Notes: a model not told the origin generated them from the sequence alone. Positions 1 to 10,588 are shown, counted from the first letter of the stretch. The stretch: 64,000 nt of DNA from Streptococcus xiaochunlingii (GCF_006385805.1 NZ_VFSG01000001.1:620001-684000); one strand, 5' to 3'. Numbers and translations: made by a program.

Positions 1-47
1 AAGTAAGTGTCTTAAACAGTTTAATATTCAGTTAGACAAACTGGGAT

Positions 48-491
48 TTAGAAAGATCTCCGCAAATAAACCATGTCTACCAACTGAATGCCACCTTCAT
101 ATATTGGATGGTCATAATTGTCTGTAAAGAAGTTCGGGGCGATATGTGATCGCACAAACCCACACTTTTCATAAAACGGAATCGTCATTGGACTATCGCC
201 CGTTCCTACCTGCAGAGTAGAATACTCTTCTCTGTATTTCGTGATAATAAAATCAATCATGGCTTTCGCGTAACCTTTGCCTTGATATTCCGGCACTGTC
301 GCAATATTCTTAATTTCAAGTACGCCATTTCCCACATCGATTACAACACACTCACATTTAATACCATTATCATCAAGTACATACATTTTACCCTTATCAA
401 TATAACGGTCTATCATATCCTCCTGCTCATCTGCCAATAATAGCAACTCAATATAATTTTTCCTGTTTTCCATAACCTCTAGTATTTCCAT
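48..491 (-). CDS. GNAT family N-acetyltransferase
   Basis: This is a small single-domain GNAT acetyltransferase, expected to transfer the acetyl group of acetyl-CoA to an amine; the substrate is unknown. The acetyl-CoA binding loop is visible as PEYQGKGYAKAM in the middle of the protein, followed by a conserved FYEKCGF strand-turn near residue 110. The length (about 147 residues) is normal for a stand-alone GNAT. The ATG at 491 is preceded by a weak AAGAAG; two TTG codons lie just upstream and an in-frame ATG lies at 473 (MENRKN), so the start is uncertain by several residues. It sits at the far end of the accessory patch downstream of rlmD and overlaps the tail of a frameshifted hydrolase remnant. 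Confidence 0.8.
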   Translation of the reverse strand: MEILEVMENRKNYIELLLLADEQEDMIDRYIDKGKMYVLDDNGIKCECVVIDVGNGVLEIKNIATVPEYQGKGYAKAMIDFIITKYREEYSTLQVGTGDSPMTIPFYEKCGFVRSHIAPNFFTDNYDHPIYEGGIQLVDMVYLRRSF

Positions 492-689
492 CAACAACCC
501 ACTTCTTAAAATATTTATTGTTATTATTGTTTCGCAAATAATTTATAAACTCGATTTTAGCATCCCACGGGTTCAATGATTTGTAATCAAATCCAATGAT
601 TTCAAAGCTGTCATCAAAAATTGTTTATAGTGATTAGCTTCTTCTGCATTACCACCCTTACCATGAACATATATAACGGCATTTTTCAT
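448..689 (-). pseudogene. Frameshifted alpha/beta-hydrolase remnant
   Basis: A good ribosome site (GGAGAGG) precedes an ATG at 689 that opens MKNAVIYVHGKGGNAEEA, the N-terminus typical of small alpha/beta hydrolases with the HGKGG oxyanion loop. The frame stops at 573 after 38 codons. One frame over, directly after a TTTTTG run, the text continues sensibly as DDSFEIIGFDYKSLNPWDAK and runs to a stop near 448 with a degenerate Asn-rich tail. The Ser nucleophile and the C-terminal half are missing. I read this as a decayed gene with one frameshift and a 3' truncation. Functional translation is unlikely. Confidence 0.65.
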
Positions 690-718
690 TCAAATCCTCT
701 CCACAAATTCGAATTTGA

Positions 719-1039
719 TTATTTCTTTTTCTTCGGTTTTGGTGCAGGTAACTCATCATAAATTGAATTGAATAAGCCGGTTAAAAATTCTTTGTTGTCA
801 ACATCATCTACCAATAGCATTTCCTTTGCTCCATCATACGGCAACTCATATTTTGCATTTGGCATATATGCTATTGCAGATTTAACAGGCTTCACTAAAA
901 ACCTATCATCATAAATCCCACCAACAATTTTCCCGCGATAATAAATAATATATTCACCCATCATTGCTTTATATGTTATTTCTTCCAACTCAGATAGTTG
1001 TTCTAAAATGAAATCTAAATACTCTTTACTTGAAGCCAT
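719..1039 (-). CDS. TfoX N-terminal domain protein, copy 1
   Basis: A 106-residue protein made only of a TfoX-N domain: the MMGEYIIYYRGK strand and the later FLVKP segment are characteristic, and the tail is a basic KPKKKK stretch. TfoX-N proteins in Firmicutes have no established function; the competence role known from gamma-proteobacterial TfoX/Sxy should not be assumed. The ATG is preceded by GGAGG at good spacing. It differs from the copy at 2910-3233 by nine residues over 106, and similarity continues through the upstream leader to about 1110, so this is a recent duplication or two captures of the same cassette. Confidence 0.85.
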   Translation of the reverse strand: MASSKEYLDFILEQLSELEEITYKAMMGEYIIYYRGKIVGGIYDDRFLVKPVKSAIAYMPNAKYELPYDGAKEMLLVDDVDNKEFLTGLFNSIYDELPAPKPKKKK

Positions 1040-1193
1040 AATCTATACCTCCAAAATTTGCATTTGTCTACACCGTTTTAATACTTATATTAGATTAATA
1101 TGTTGGGCATTCCTTTTGCACTAGCACGCAGCTAATCACACTTCACCTTACTCGTTTTCTTGGGTGTACAATTCATGGGCCGAACATCTATTT

Positions 1194-1244
1194 CTACTTC
1201 GCTGATGCCTCAGCTCTCACAAGCAATGCCACACACTCAACGTG
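1194..1244 (-). repeat. Vestigial rum/rlmD 3' end (copy R1)
   Basis: On the minus strand this segment reads HVECVALLVRAEASAK followed by a stop, closely matching the C-terminus of the intact methyltransferase ([13 protein letters not shown]). It has no gene body attached. Copies with the same RAEASAK ending occur at 2826-2893, and about 20 bases beyond the stop are also shared. It is best explained as an old attachment-site scar left by an element that integrated in the gene's 3' end. Confidence 0.65.
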
Positions 1245-1260
1245 TGGTAATATTCTGCTT

Positions 1261-1410
1261 TTATACTAATAAACAAAAGGCAATGAAAATCATTTTAAAA
1301 TGATACTGTAGAATGGAAAGATTATCACCACTTCCAAAAGAAACGACATCCATTCTATAATTTAAATTCCTTTTCTTTACTAATTCTATTACTCGCCAAT
1401 ATAGTATAAA
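1261..1410 (-). pseudogene. Possible membrane-protein remnant
   Basis: The 435-bp gap between the first TfoX gene and the nucleotidyltransferase-like gene holds the R1 scar (1194-1244) and this open stretch of 49 codons ending at 1261. The translation contains ILYWRVIELVKKRN, a polar middle and a hydrophobic end IFIAFCLLV. A hydrophobic stretch (LVAFLFLLVI) continues upstream in the same frame across a stop at 1411-1413. There is no ribosome site at its 5' end. It looks like a decayed small membrane protein, but it could be chance. Confidence 0.3.
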
Positions 1411-1474
1411 TTAAATAACCAATAAAAATAAAAAAGCAACCAGTCTTACAACTTACTACTTTTCATATGATAAT

Positions 1475-1966
1475 TTACAAATGTCTTTCCAGCCACTCGA
1501 TCTTTTTAAAATCCTTATTGTTATTGTGATCATTTCGATAGGAGTCTTGAGAAGAAGCTTTGTAAATACTCAGATACTGCTCCAGACTTGGAAGACGAAA
1601 AGCGATGCCTTCAATGTGAATAAGCTCTATATCCGATTCCGAAACTCCTGCAAAATCAAGTAAGGAATCGATACTTCCAAATTCAACACTCACTCTATCC
1701 TTTTGGAATTCATGCTCATGAATATCTATTAAGACGTAGCCTAAGTCTTTCATCACTTTCATTATCTTGTCCCATTCATAAATTCTGAGATGATCAGGTG
1801 CTTCCCAACCTCTAGGGTCACCAGGCACATGAATGTCAATGTCAGACGGCCCCCAATTTTCTTTCGTTCTAAACTCCAATCCCAAAGAACCCATCAGTGT
1901 CGGTGTAATTCCGACTCGATTTAAATGTAAACAAATGGTTTTAAATTCTTCAAATAAGAGACTCAT
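1475..1966 (-). CDS. Nucleotidyltransferase-like hypothetical protein
   Basis: A 163-residue soluble protein. The N-terminal part has a glycine-serine motif (MGSLGLEF) followed by PSDIDIHV, the G-S...D-x-D arrangement of the nucleotidyltransferase fold, with a further acidic residue in VEFGSID that could be the third carboxylate. That supports a nucleotidyl-transfer fold; substrate and role are unknown. It follows a 51-codon small ORF by 20 bases and may be co-transcribed with it. It lies in the accessory patch bounded by rlmD 3'-end scars, so it may be cargo of a lost mobile element. Confidence 0.7.
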   Translation of the reverse strand: MSLLFEEFKTICLHLNRVGITPTLMGSLGLEFRTKENWGPSDIDIHVPGDPRGWEAPDHLRIYEWDKIMKVMKDLGYVLIDIHEHEFQKDRVSVEFGSIDSLLDFAGVSESDIELIHIEGIAFRLPSLEQYLSIYKASSQDSYRNDHNNNKDFKKIEWLERHL

Positions 1967-1986
1967 GTTTACTCTAAACCTTTCAT

Positions 1987-2142
1987 CTAAATGTTCGTTA
2001 TTTCTACTTTATTACCTTGAACAAAATCATTTTCTAGAGTATATCCAGTTATTTTAGATACAAAGTCTTTTCCATCTTCTAAAGAATCAAACACGACTAA
2101 ATCTTTAGAATAATCATTTTGGTACAATTCCAATAGATACAT
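1987..2142 (-). CDS. Small hypothetical protein (51 aa)
   Basis: A short ORF with a convincing ribosome site (GGAAG, eight bases before ATG at 2142). It encodes an acidic 51-residue protein starting MYLLELYQND with a central FDSLEDGKDFVSKITGY. There is no signal peptide or membrane segment. The downstream nucleotidyltransferase-like gene begins 20 bases after its stop, so the two form a likely bicistron. I do not recognise the family. It could be an intact small gene or the N-terminus of a truncated longer one. Confidence 0.5.
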   Translation of the reverse strand: MYLLELYQNDYSKDLVVFDSLEDGKDFVSKITGYTLENDFVQGNKVEITNI

Positions 2143-2254
2143 CTTTCATTCTTCCAATATTTGAAAAACTAACCAATATTTTAAGCAATTTACAATTAAA
2201 TTATTTATCCTTAATATACGTATTTATCATATAACGAAGATAATTAAGTTTGGT

Positions 2255-2665
2255 TTATCCAGGATCTACATCTACAGAAGTTATTTTGTAACCATCATTA
2301 TTGTATAAAAATTCTAATTGTAGGGTTAAATCTACTAATTCAGAATCGGAGGTCATCGCATATTCAACAACAAAGCCGGTTTGATCATTAAATTCATAAA
2401 CTTGTAGTTGGGAGTACTCATAATTCGGATGAAAATTACATTCTACACCATATTCATCAATTTTATCAAAATCATTTAATTGTAATGAATCGTCAATATA
2501 TTCAAGTAACTCTCTTACATCATCAACTTCTGAACCATCAACACAATCCATAATATCTCGATAGTTATTTTGATGAATTGCTCTTAAAATCTTTTTAAGT
2601 ACTTCAATTACTTTTTCTTCATTTTGGTAGTTTTCTTTGTACTCAAAATCATCGAACATTCCCAT
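2255..2665 (-). CDS. Hypothetical acidic protein (136 aa)
   Basis: An unrecognised soluble protein, strongly acidic and rich in Asp, Glu and Asn, with a helical N-terminal half (VIEVLKKILRAIHQNN, VRELLEYIDDSL) and a beta-rich C-terminal half (QLQVYEFND, TLQLEFLYNNDGYKI). No transmembrane segment, signal peptide or catalytic motif is visible. Size, acidity and location in an accessory patch resemble immunity-type proteins, but that is only an impression and no toxin gene is adjacent. It starts at ATG with an AAAAAGGAAC stretch upstream. It lies between the vestigial rlmD ends. Confidence 0.6.
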   Translation of the reverse strand: MGMFDDFEYKENYQNEEKVIEVLKKILRAIHQNNYRDIMDCVDGSEVDDVRELLEYIDDSLQLNDFDKIDEYGVECNFHPNYEYSQLQVYEFNDQTGFVVEYAMTSDSELVDLTLQLEFLYNNDGYKITSVDVDPG

Positions 2666-2711
2666 GATAATAGTTCCTTTTTATTGTAGTTAATTTTAAA
2701 TCTTATGAAGA

Positions 2712-2750
2712 TTAAAAATGTTTTTCTAACAAACTTACACACTCGACGGT
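2712..2750 (-). repeat. Vestigial rum/rlmD 3' end (copy R2b)
   Basis: The minus strand reads TVECVSLLEKHF and a stop, matching the [11 protein letters not shown] terminus of the intact methyltransferase at 3406. The DNA around it (aaacttacacactcgac) is also close to the true gene end. It has no upstream gene body. Interpreted as an attachment-site scar. Confidence 0.6.
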
Positions 2751-2825
2751 TCGGACTTACCGTATCATTTCGTCAGATTCCCTCCTCATTCTACGAGTCC
2801 TATCGCATGGGCAGATCATCTACTT

Positions 2826-2895
2826 CTACTTCGCTGATGCCTCAGCTCGTACAAGCAGTGATACTGCCTCAACATGTGATGCGTTTGTAGGACTC
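2826..2895 (-). repeat. Vestigial rum/rlmD 3' end (copy R2)
   Basis: The minus strand reads VEAVSLLVRAEASAK and a stop. The bases before it resemble the PQTHH codons of the real gene but carry a two-base insertion, so the copy is out of frame there. It shares its ending with R1. It lies immediately 3' of the second TfoX gene. Confidence 0.65.
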
Positions 2896-2909
2896 AAAAT
2901 GGAATTCTG

Positions 2910-3233
2910 TCAATATTTCTTTTTCTTTGGTTTTGGTGCAGGTAACTCATCATACATTGAATTAAATAAGCCAGTTAAATATTCTTTGTTGTCAACATTA
3001 TCTACCAATAGCATTTCCTTTGCACCTTCATACGGCAATTCGTATTCTACATTCGGCATATACGCTATTGCAGATTTAACAGGCTTCACTAAAAATCTAT
3101 CATCATAAATTCCACCTATGATTTTCCCTCGATAATAAATTATATACTCACCCATCATTGCTCTATATGATATCTCTTCCAACTCGGACAATTGTTCTAA
3201 AATGAAATCTAAATATTCTTTACTTGAAGCCAT
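2910..3233 (-). CDS. TfoX N-terminal domain protein, copy 2
   Basis: A 107-residue TfoX-N protein, the near twin of the one at 719-1039 (nine substitutions plus an extra C-terminal Tyr). It keeps MMGEYIIYYRGK, FLVKPVKSAIAYMP and the KPKKKK tail. The ATG follows a GGAGG ribosome site with the same leader sequence as copy 1. It sits between two vestigial methyltransferase 3' ends (2826-2895 and 3321-3379), so each TfoX copy is bounded by such scars. Function in streptococci is unknown. Confidence 0.85.
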   Translation of the reverse strand: MASSKEYLDFILEQLSELEEISYRAMMGEYIIYYRGKIIGGIYDDRFLVKPVKSAIAYMPNVEYELPYEGAKEMLLVDNVDNKEYLTGLFNSMYDELPAPKPKKKKY

Positions 3234-3320
3234 AATCTACACCTCCAAAATTTGCATTGGTCTACTGGATTTTTAATACTTATATTAGTTCAATATGGTG
3301 GGCCTTCCGTTTCTACTATG

Positions 3321-3379
3321 CTACTTCGTAGCTCGTACAAGCAGTGATACCGCCTCAACGTGGTGCGTCTGTGGGACTC
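3321..3379 (-). repeat. Vestigial rum/rlmD 3' end (copy R3)
   Basis: The minus strand reads VPQTHHVEAVSLLVRATK and a stop, against [17 protein letters not shown] in the intact gene. It is the best preserved scar: 18 in-frame codons. It begins directly after the gene's own terminator hairpin (3380-3400), so it is outside the real gene. Confidence 0.7.
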
Positions 3380-3400
3380 AAAAGGTTCAGTGAACCTTTT
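3380..3400 (-). terminator. Terminator of rlmD
   Basis: A perfect 10-bp inverted repeat with a one-base loop (aaaaggttca / tgaacctttt) lies six bases past the rlmD stop and ends in a T-run on the minus strand. Confidence 0.6.
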
Positions 3401-3405
3401 GAGGA

Positions 3406-4785
<1,380 letters not shown>

Positions 4786-4789
4786 TTAA

Positions 4790-4821
4790 AAGGGATGGAG
4801 TTTTCAAAACTCCTATCCCTT
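4790..4821 (-). terminator. Terminator of the LCP gene / aromatic operon
   Basis: A long inverted repeat (aagggatggagtttt pairing with aaaactcctatccctt, one mismatch) lies eight bases after the LCP stop, followed by TTTTAATTT on the minus strand. Confidence 0.75.
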
Positions 4822-4828
4822 AATTATA

Positions 4829-6154
4829 TCATCTTAAGCCCATTTGGGACAATTTCTTTTTATAAGCATCGAAATCGACCAGCAAGCCTTGACCACCATA
4901 CATATCGTAGGCATCGACCCAATCCCCATTTTCTGGAATGGTGATGCGTTCAATCCCCTTGCTGGCACTTCCGACTAAGCCAATCCCGTTGGTCAATAGG
5001 AAGGAGAAGGGTACATTGGTAGAGGTCATAGCGAAGACCTTTCCTAGTGCTTCAGATCCAGTAAAGAGCTTGGTTGGATCCTTGATTTGGTGCACAATGG
5101 CAGACATGACTTCTTGTTGGCGTCTTGTCCGTCCAAAGTCGCCCTCATCATCTTTACGGAAACGAGCATAGTTGAGGAGGGTCCGGCCATCCATCCGTTG
5201 TTTTCCGACCTTAATGGTCTGATTCGGAACGACCCCATCCTTCATATTCAAGTCATCAGGGACTTCAACCTCAGAGACGGTTTCACCATCAATAGTAGAG
5301 AACTGAGCATTCATCTCCACCCCATTCGGGAAAAGGGTATCAATCGCTGTCGCAAAGGTTTGGAAATCGACCATGGCATAGTATTGGATATCAATATCAA
5401 AGTTATCTTTAAGCATTTGACGGACCAACTCTGCCCCTTGGTTGTTATTCTGCTCTCCAATGGTGAAGGCCGTATTCAACTTCTGGTCATAATAATCTTG
5501 ATATTCTGGATCCGTTTGTTGGCTTACGCCATCGATATGTACCAAAGTATCTCGCATAAAGCTAACCATTTTCACCTTGCCGTCCTTGTTGTTGACATTG
5601 ACCACCATGATGGAGTCTGTTCGCGTCTCAGACGAGCTTTCCCCGATTCGACCATCTGTTCCCAAGATCAGGATATTGACTCCGTCTTTGGTCTTCTGGC
5701 CGTTAAAATACTCTTTAACAGCTGGTTGGGCATTGGTACCACCAGGTTTGCTATTCAAGCCTTTGAGAAACATAAAGACCATCCCACCAAGGACCAACAA
5801 GAAGAAGATAGCTATCCATTTTAAAATACGTTTGAAGCGAATTTTGCTTCCTTTCTTCCGTTTGGGAAGGGGTGCTACTTCCTCTCGGTTCTTTTTATTG
5901 GTTTTGGATTTGTCCTTCCGGCTACGTGATGGATAGACTGGTAATTCGTCATAATTGTCTTCCCCTCTACTTGAAGGAGCAACAAACTCCTCTGCTCTTG
6001 CTGAAACGGTGTTTTCTTGGAAATGTCCCTCTGATTTATTTTTTAGGTACTTATATTCCAACCGCTCCTTTTCATTCAGGTAATGGTAGTTGGAATAAAG
6101 ATAATCCAATCTTTTTTGTTCATGATAGGACAAGTTTTCTGATACTCTACTCAT
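4829..6154 (-). CDS. LCP (LytR-CpsA-Psr) family cell-wall glycopolymer ligase
   Basis: Membrane-anchored LCP protein (441 residues). The family moves undecaprenyl-linked glycopolymers onto peptidoglycan, outside the membrane. Seen here: a highly charged cytoplasmic N-terminus (about 105 residues, with a lysine cluster RKDKSKTNKK), one membrane helix (WIAIFFLLVLGGMVFMF, about 113-130), then the LCP domain with LILGTDGR, TRTDSIMVV, the arginine pair FMRDTLV, and ARFRKDDEGDFGRTRRQQ. The start follows GGAGAACGT and overlaps the pheA stop by four bases, so it is translationally coupled to the aromatic operon, as in other streptococci. The rhamnan locus in this window is one plausible source of its substrate, but that is inference. 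Confidence 0.92.
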   Translation of the reverse strand: MSRVSENLSYHEQKRLDYLYSNYHYLNEKERLEYKYLKNKSEGHFQENTVSARAEEFVAPSSRGEDNYDELPVYPSRSRKDKSKTNKKNREEVAPLPKRKKGSKIRFKRILKWIAIFFLLVLGGMVFMFLKGLNSKPGGTNAQPAVKEYFNGQKTKDGVNILILGTDGRIGESSSETRTDSIMVVNVNNKDGKVKMVSFMRDTLVHIDGVSQQTDPEYQDYYDQKLNTAFTIGEQNNNQGAELVRQMLKDNFDIDIQYYAMVDFQTFATAIDTLFPNGVEMNAQFSTIDGETVSEVEVPDDLNMKDGVVPNQTIKVGKQRMDGRTLLNYARFRKDDEGDFGRTRRQQEVMSAIVHQIKDPTKLFTGSEALGKVFAMTSTNVPFSFLLTNGIGLVGSASKGIERITIPENGDWVDAYDMYGGQGLLVDFDAYKKKLSQMGLR

Positions 6155-6995
6155 ACGTTCTCCGTTTCATTGTCATTTAGCTCATAGACCCAATAGTGGC
6201 CTAAGGTTTTGATAGATACCCCCAGGGACTCCAGTTCTTGATAAGCGGATGCAAACAGTGATTCGTCAGCATCCACCACATCGATGATAAAAAAATACTC
6301 CCCTAGGGCCGTTTTTAAAGGACGACTTTCAATTTTTGTTAAATTTAATTCTCTTGAAGCAAATGTAGATAGTGCCTGGCATAAGGAGCCCGCAATATTA
6401 CTTGGTAAGGTAATCGCCAAACTATCCTTACTAGCAGCTTTCTTCAGCGAGCGACTGCCTTCAAAAGGTCGCTGACCAAGAATCCAAAAGCGGGTGAAAT
6501 TTTGATCCATTTCCTGAATATTACTAGCTACCACTTCCAAACCATATTCATCCTTGGCCTCCAAAGGCGCAATGGCTGCAATAGGAAGTTCCGGATGTTG
6601 AGAGACATATCGAGCCGCATAGGAAGTCGAAGTTGTCATCTCTAATCTGGCTTGAGGGAAATGCTCCTGTACATAGGCTTTCCCTTGGGCTAATGCTTGA
6701 GGATGCGAATAGATCACTTCAATGGCTTGATACTGCTTAACTGCTAAGAGTTGTTGCTTAATAGGATAGACCACTTCTGCAATAGCCTGGAAACGAGCCT
6801 GGTGAAAGAGGTAGTCAATCGTCTCATGGACACTACCTTCGATAGAGTTCTCAACAGGGATAACCGCATAATCTACTTGGTCGGACTCATAAGCTTTGAT
6901 CACTTCTGTGATAGACCCGTAAGGGCATAAGGTAGCCTCTTCAAAACTTTCAAGGGCTACATGGTGGGTAAAGGATCCCTTAGGACCGAGATAAG

Positions 6996-7005
<10 letters not shown>
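6151..7005 (-). CDS. pheA: Prephenate dehydratase
   Basis: Converts prephenate to phenylpyruvate, the committed step to phenylalanine, in the cytoplasm. The catalytic domain covers about residues 1-180: it opens YLGPKGSFTHHVA and carries the essential TRF motif (NFTRFWILG). The C-terminal ACT domain (about 195-275) has ESRPLKTALGEYFF, the Phe-binding ESRP motif, so feedback inhibition by phenylalanine is expected. It is a monofunctional enzyme with no chorismate mutase domain. It overlaps aroK by 10 bases upstream and the LCP gene by four downstream. Confidence 0.96.
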
Positions 7006-8760
<1,755 letters not shown>

Positions 8761-8784
8761 TTACCCCTTCAAGCTTTTCTAAAA

Positions 8785-8813
8785 ATTCTACCATAAAAAA
8801 CAGCCATTTTCAA
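8785..8813 (-). promoter_or_regulatory. Promoter for aroA-aroK-pheA-lcp
   Basis: On the minus strand, TTGAAA (8808-8813), a 17-base spacer, and TAGAAT (8785-8790) preceded by TGG, i.e. an extended -10. It is 28 bases upstream of the aroA ATG. Confidence 0.65.
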
Positions 8814-8850
8814 CGTTCACTTGGAAGGACCCGCAAGAGGGGAGAGAAAA

Positions 8851-9024
8851 GAGGCTGGGACAAAAGTCCTAGCCTCTCAATTGTCTTTGGATTGTCGAGC
8901 AAGACGCAGTGGTTGAGTGGGCTCTACTACGCTGATTTTATCAGCTTATACAGCTCTACTCAACTGTGCGGAGGTGGGACGACGAAATCGAATTCTAACG
9001 AATTAACGATTTCTGTCCCACTCT
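8851..9024 (-). repeat. Three-hairpin intergenic repeat, copy A
   Basis: One of three copies in the window (others at 18075-18249 and 34731-34906), read here on the minus strand. It consists of three stem-loops in a row: an outer GTGGGAC / GTCCCAC stem, a middle GTTGAGT / ACTCAAC stem with a smaller GCTGAT / ATCAGC stem inside, and a final GAGGCT-GGAC / GTCC-AGCCTC stem with a TTTT loop. The last stem is followed by TTTTCT on the minus strand and should terminate the ylbF transcript. It fills nearly all the gap between ylbF and aroA. Confidence 0.8.
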
Positions 9025-9031
9025 CTCTCCC

Positions 9032-9370
9032 TTATTTAAATAAATCTTGAACTGGATCAAAAATAATCCGTTCGATATCTCCTAGATAAACAGATAGTTG
9101 CTGTTGTTTGGTGAAAAACTCGTTTACAATTGGGTTTCCTTGTAACTTCCCAGCAAAGTCCTGCATTTTCTTTTGTTGGTCTTCAGTTGGCATTTGTCCA
9201 GACTGGATGACTCCATGAATTTCTTGTTGGAAAGCCAGGTAGTCTCCGAATAACGCTTTTGCATCGGCATCGGCATCAATGGCTTCCTTACTAGCAAGAA
9301 CAGCCTTGTATTCTGGTAAGTCACGAATTCCGCGTGACAACTCATTGGCTAGATCATAAATATTTGACAT
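9032..9370 (-). CDS. YlbF/YheA family protein
   Basis: A 112-residue, mostly helical cytoplasmic protein of the YlbF/YheA (Com_YlbF) family; the helical segments [15 protein letters not shown] and [21 protein letters not shown] are typical. In Bacillus, YlbF works with YmcA and YaaT in a complex that affects RNase Y and development; the function of the streptococcal single protein is not established. The start at ATG 9370 is chosen because GGAGAAATCAC precedes it; a TTG 18 bases upstream has no such site. It follows tyrA by 99 bases and ends next to a repeat that acts as terminator. This position in the aromatic cluster is conserved in streptococci. Confidence 0.88.
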   Translation of the reverse strand: MSNIYDLANELSRGIRDLPEYKAVLASKEAIDADADAKALFGDYLAFQQEIHGVIQSGQMPTEDQQKKMQDFAGKLQGNPIVNEFFTKQQQLSVYLGDIERIIFDPVQDLFK

Positions 9371-9402
9371 GTGATTTCTCCTTAACAATTTGGTTTTGTT
9401 CT

Positions 9403-9408
9403 ATTATA
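9403..9408 (-). promoter_or_regulatory. Possible -10 element before ylbF
   Basis: A perfect TATAAT lies 33 bases upstream of the ylbF start on the minus strand. No convincing -35 is visible at the right distance, so this is tentative. Confidence 0.35.
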
Positions 9409-9469
9409 CAAAGATTCTGGTAGATCTTGTGGTAGAAACTGCTATTTTTGTAAAAATCCTACTTGGGAC

Positions 9470-10576
9470 CTATTTGATCACCACACTATAATCCGTTTGC
9501 TCGGTGATCAAGGCTTCAGCCCGCGCTTGATCTGCAGCCGTCTTAAAGGAAATCTGAAGAATTCCGTAGACATCTTCCCGGTTTTCCTCATTGATATGAA
9601 TATTGACCAAGGAGGTACCACGAAGCAATTCGAGGATCCGAAGGATGACATCTTCTTCGTCTGGAACATCCACAAAAATATCGAAGGTGCTTTCCACCCC
9701 TCCTCTTTTATGGATCTGCATATGTTGCCGTTGCTCTCGACTATGGTCAAAGAAGGCCCAAATGGCATCTTCTTGTCCTTGGCGAATCATATCAGCAACT
9801 TGCTCAAGACGATCCTTAAAATCCGCTATCCGATCAAGAACCGAAGCTGGATTAGATAGCAGAATGGAGGTCCACATACTGGGCTCACTCTCCGCAATCC
9901 GCGTCATATCACGAAATCCTCCTGCAGCAAAGCGACCTGCTAGGCTGTGCTCCTCTGTATAAGCAGCTGCTTGTCCCATCAGGGTAGCTGCCAATACGTG
10001 AGGAAAGTGGCTGATTTGAGAAGTGACCCGATCGTGTTCTATTGGATCTACCTCGATGAAACGGGCTTTAAGCCCTGAGAGGAGATCCTTCAATTCCAAG
10101 ACCGCACTTGGGTCTGTCGTAGCTGTTGGGGTAAAAATATAGTAGGCATTTTCAAAGAGCGTGGAGTCAGCTGAGGCAGCTCCTGTCTTGTGACTTCCCG
10201 CCATGGGATGCCCGCCGACAAAACGGACTGGCAGATGATTAAAAACTTCTTGACCAGCTTCTACAATGGCCCCCTTGGTAGAGCCCACATCTGTCACAAT
10301 GACTCCTTCTTTCAGTGGCATTCTCGCCAGTTGCTGAAAGGTTTGAATGGTTTGCTTGACAGGTAATGAGACGATAATGACATCAGCTCGACTAGCAAAT
10401 GCTTCAAGATCAGCCGTCACCTCATCCACTATGCCATTCTTAAGTGCAATATCCCGTGAGGCCTGACTGCGATTATAGCCTAGTAAAGTCACTTGCGGAT
10501 GAGCTTTCCGGATCCCCATGGCTAACGAAGCACCAATCAGTCCTAGACCGACGATATAAACAACCTTTTCTTCCAT
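9470..10576 (-). CDS. tyrA: Prephenate dehydrogenase
   Basis: Oxidatively decarboxylates prephenate to 4-hydroxyphenylpyruvate, the tyrosine branch. The N-terminal Rossmann fold opens VGLGLIGASLAMG, and VGGHPMAGSHKTG and SHFPHVLA mark the catalytic domain (to about residue 285). A C-terminal ACT-like domain (about 293-368) suggests allosteric control by tyrosine. At 368 residues it has the usual length for the Firmicute enzyme. It begins 12 bases after aroC and is the last amino-acid gene before ylbF. Confidence 0.95.
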   Translation of the reverse strand: MEEKVVYIVGLGLIGASLAMGIRKAHPQVTLLGYNRSQASRDIALKNGIVDEVTADLEAFASRADVIIVSLPVKQTIQTFQQLARMPLKEGVIVTDVGSTKGAIVEAGQEVFNHLPVRFVGGHPMAGSHKTGAASADSTLFENAYYIFTPTATTDPSAVLELKDLLSGLKARFIEVDPIEHDRVTSQISHFPHVLAATLMGQAAAYTEEHSLAGRFAAGGFRDMTRIAESEPSMWTSILLSNPASVLDRIADFKDRLEQVADMIRQGQEDAIWAFFDHSREQRQHMQIHKRGGVESTFDIFVDVPDEEDVILRILELLRGTSLVNIHINEENREDVYGILQISFKTAADQARAEALITEQTDYSVVIK

Positions 10577-10588
10577 CTATTTCTCCAG

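Noticed and set aside
1..3400. Intact mobile element in the accessory patch
   Set aside because: No integrase, relaxase, transposase or phage gene is present; only scars and small genes.
5087..5824. 245-codon plus-strand ORF opposite the LCP gene
   Set aside because: Antisense to the conserved LCP domain; the protein has no family features.
8851..9024. The ~175-bp repeat as a BOX or RUP element
   Set aside because: Its sequence does not resemble what I recall of the BOX or RUP consensus; I treat it as a separate family.
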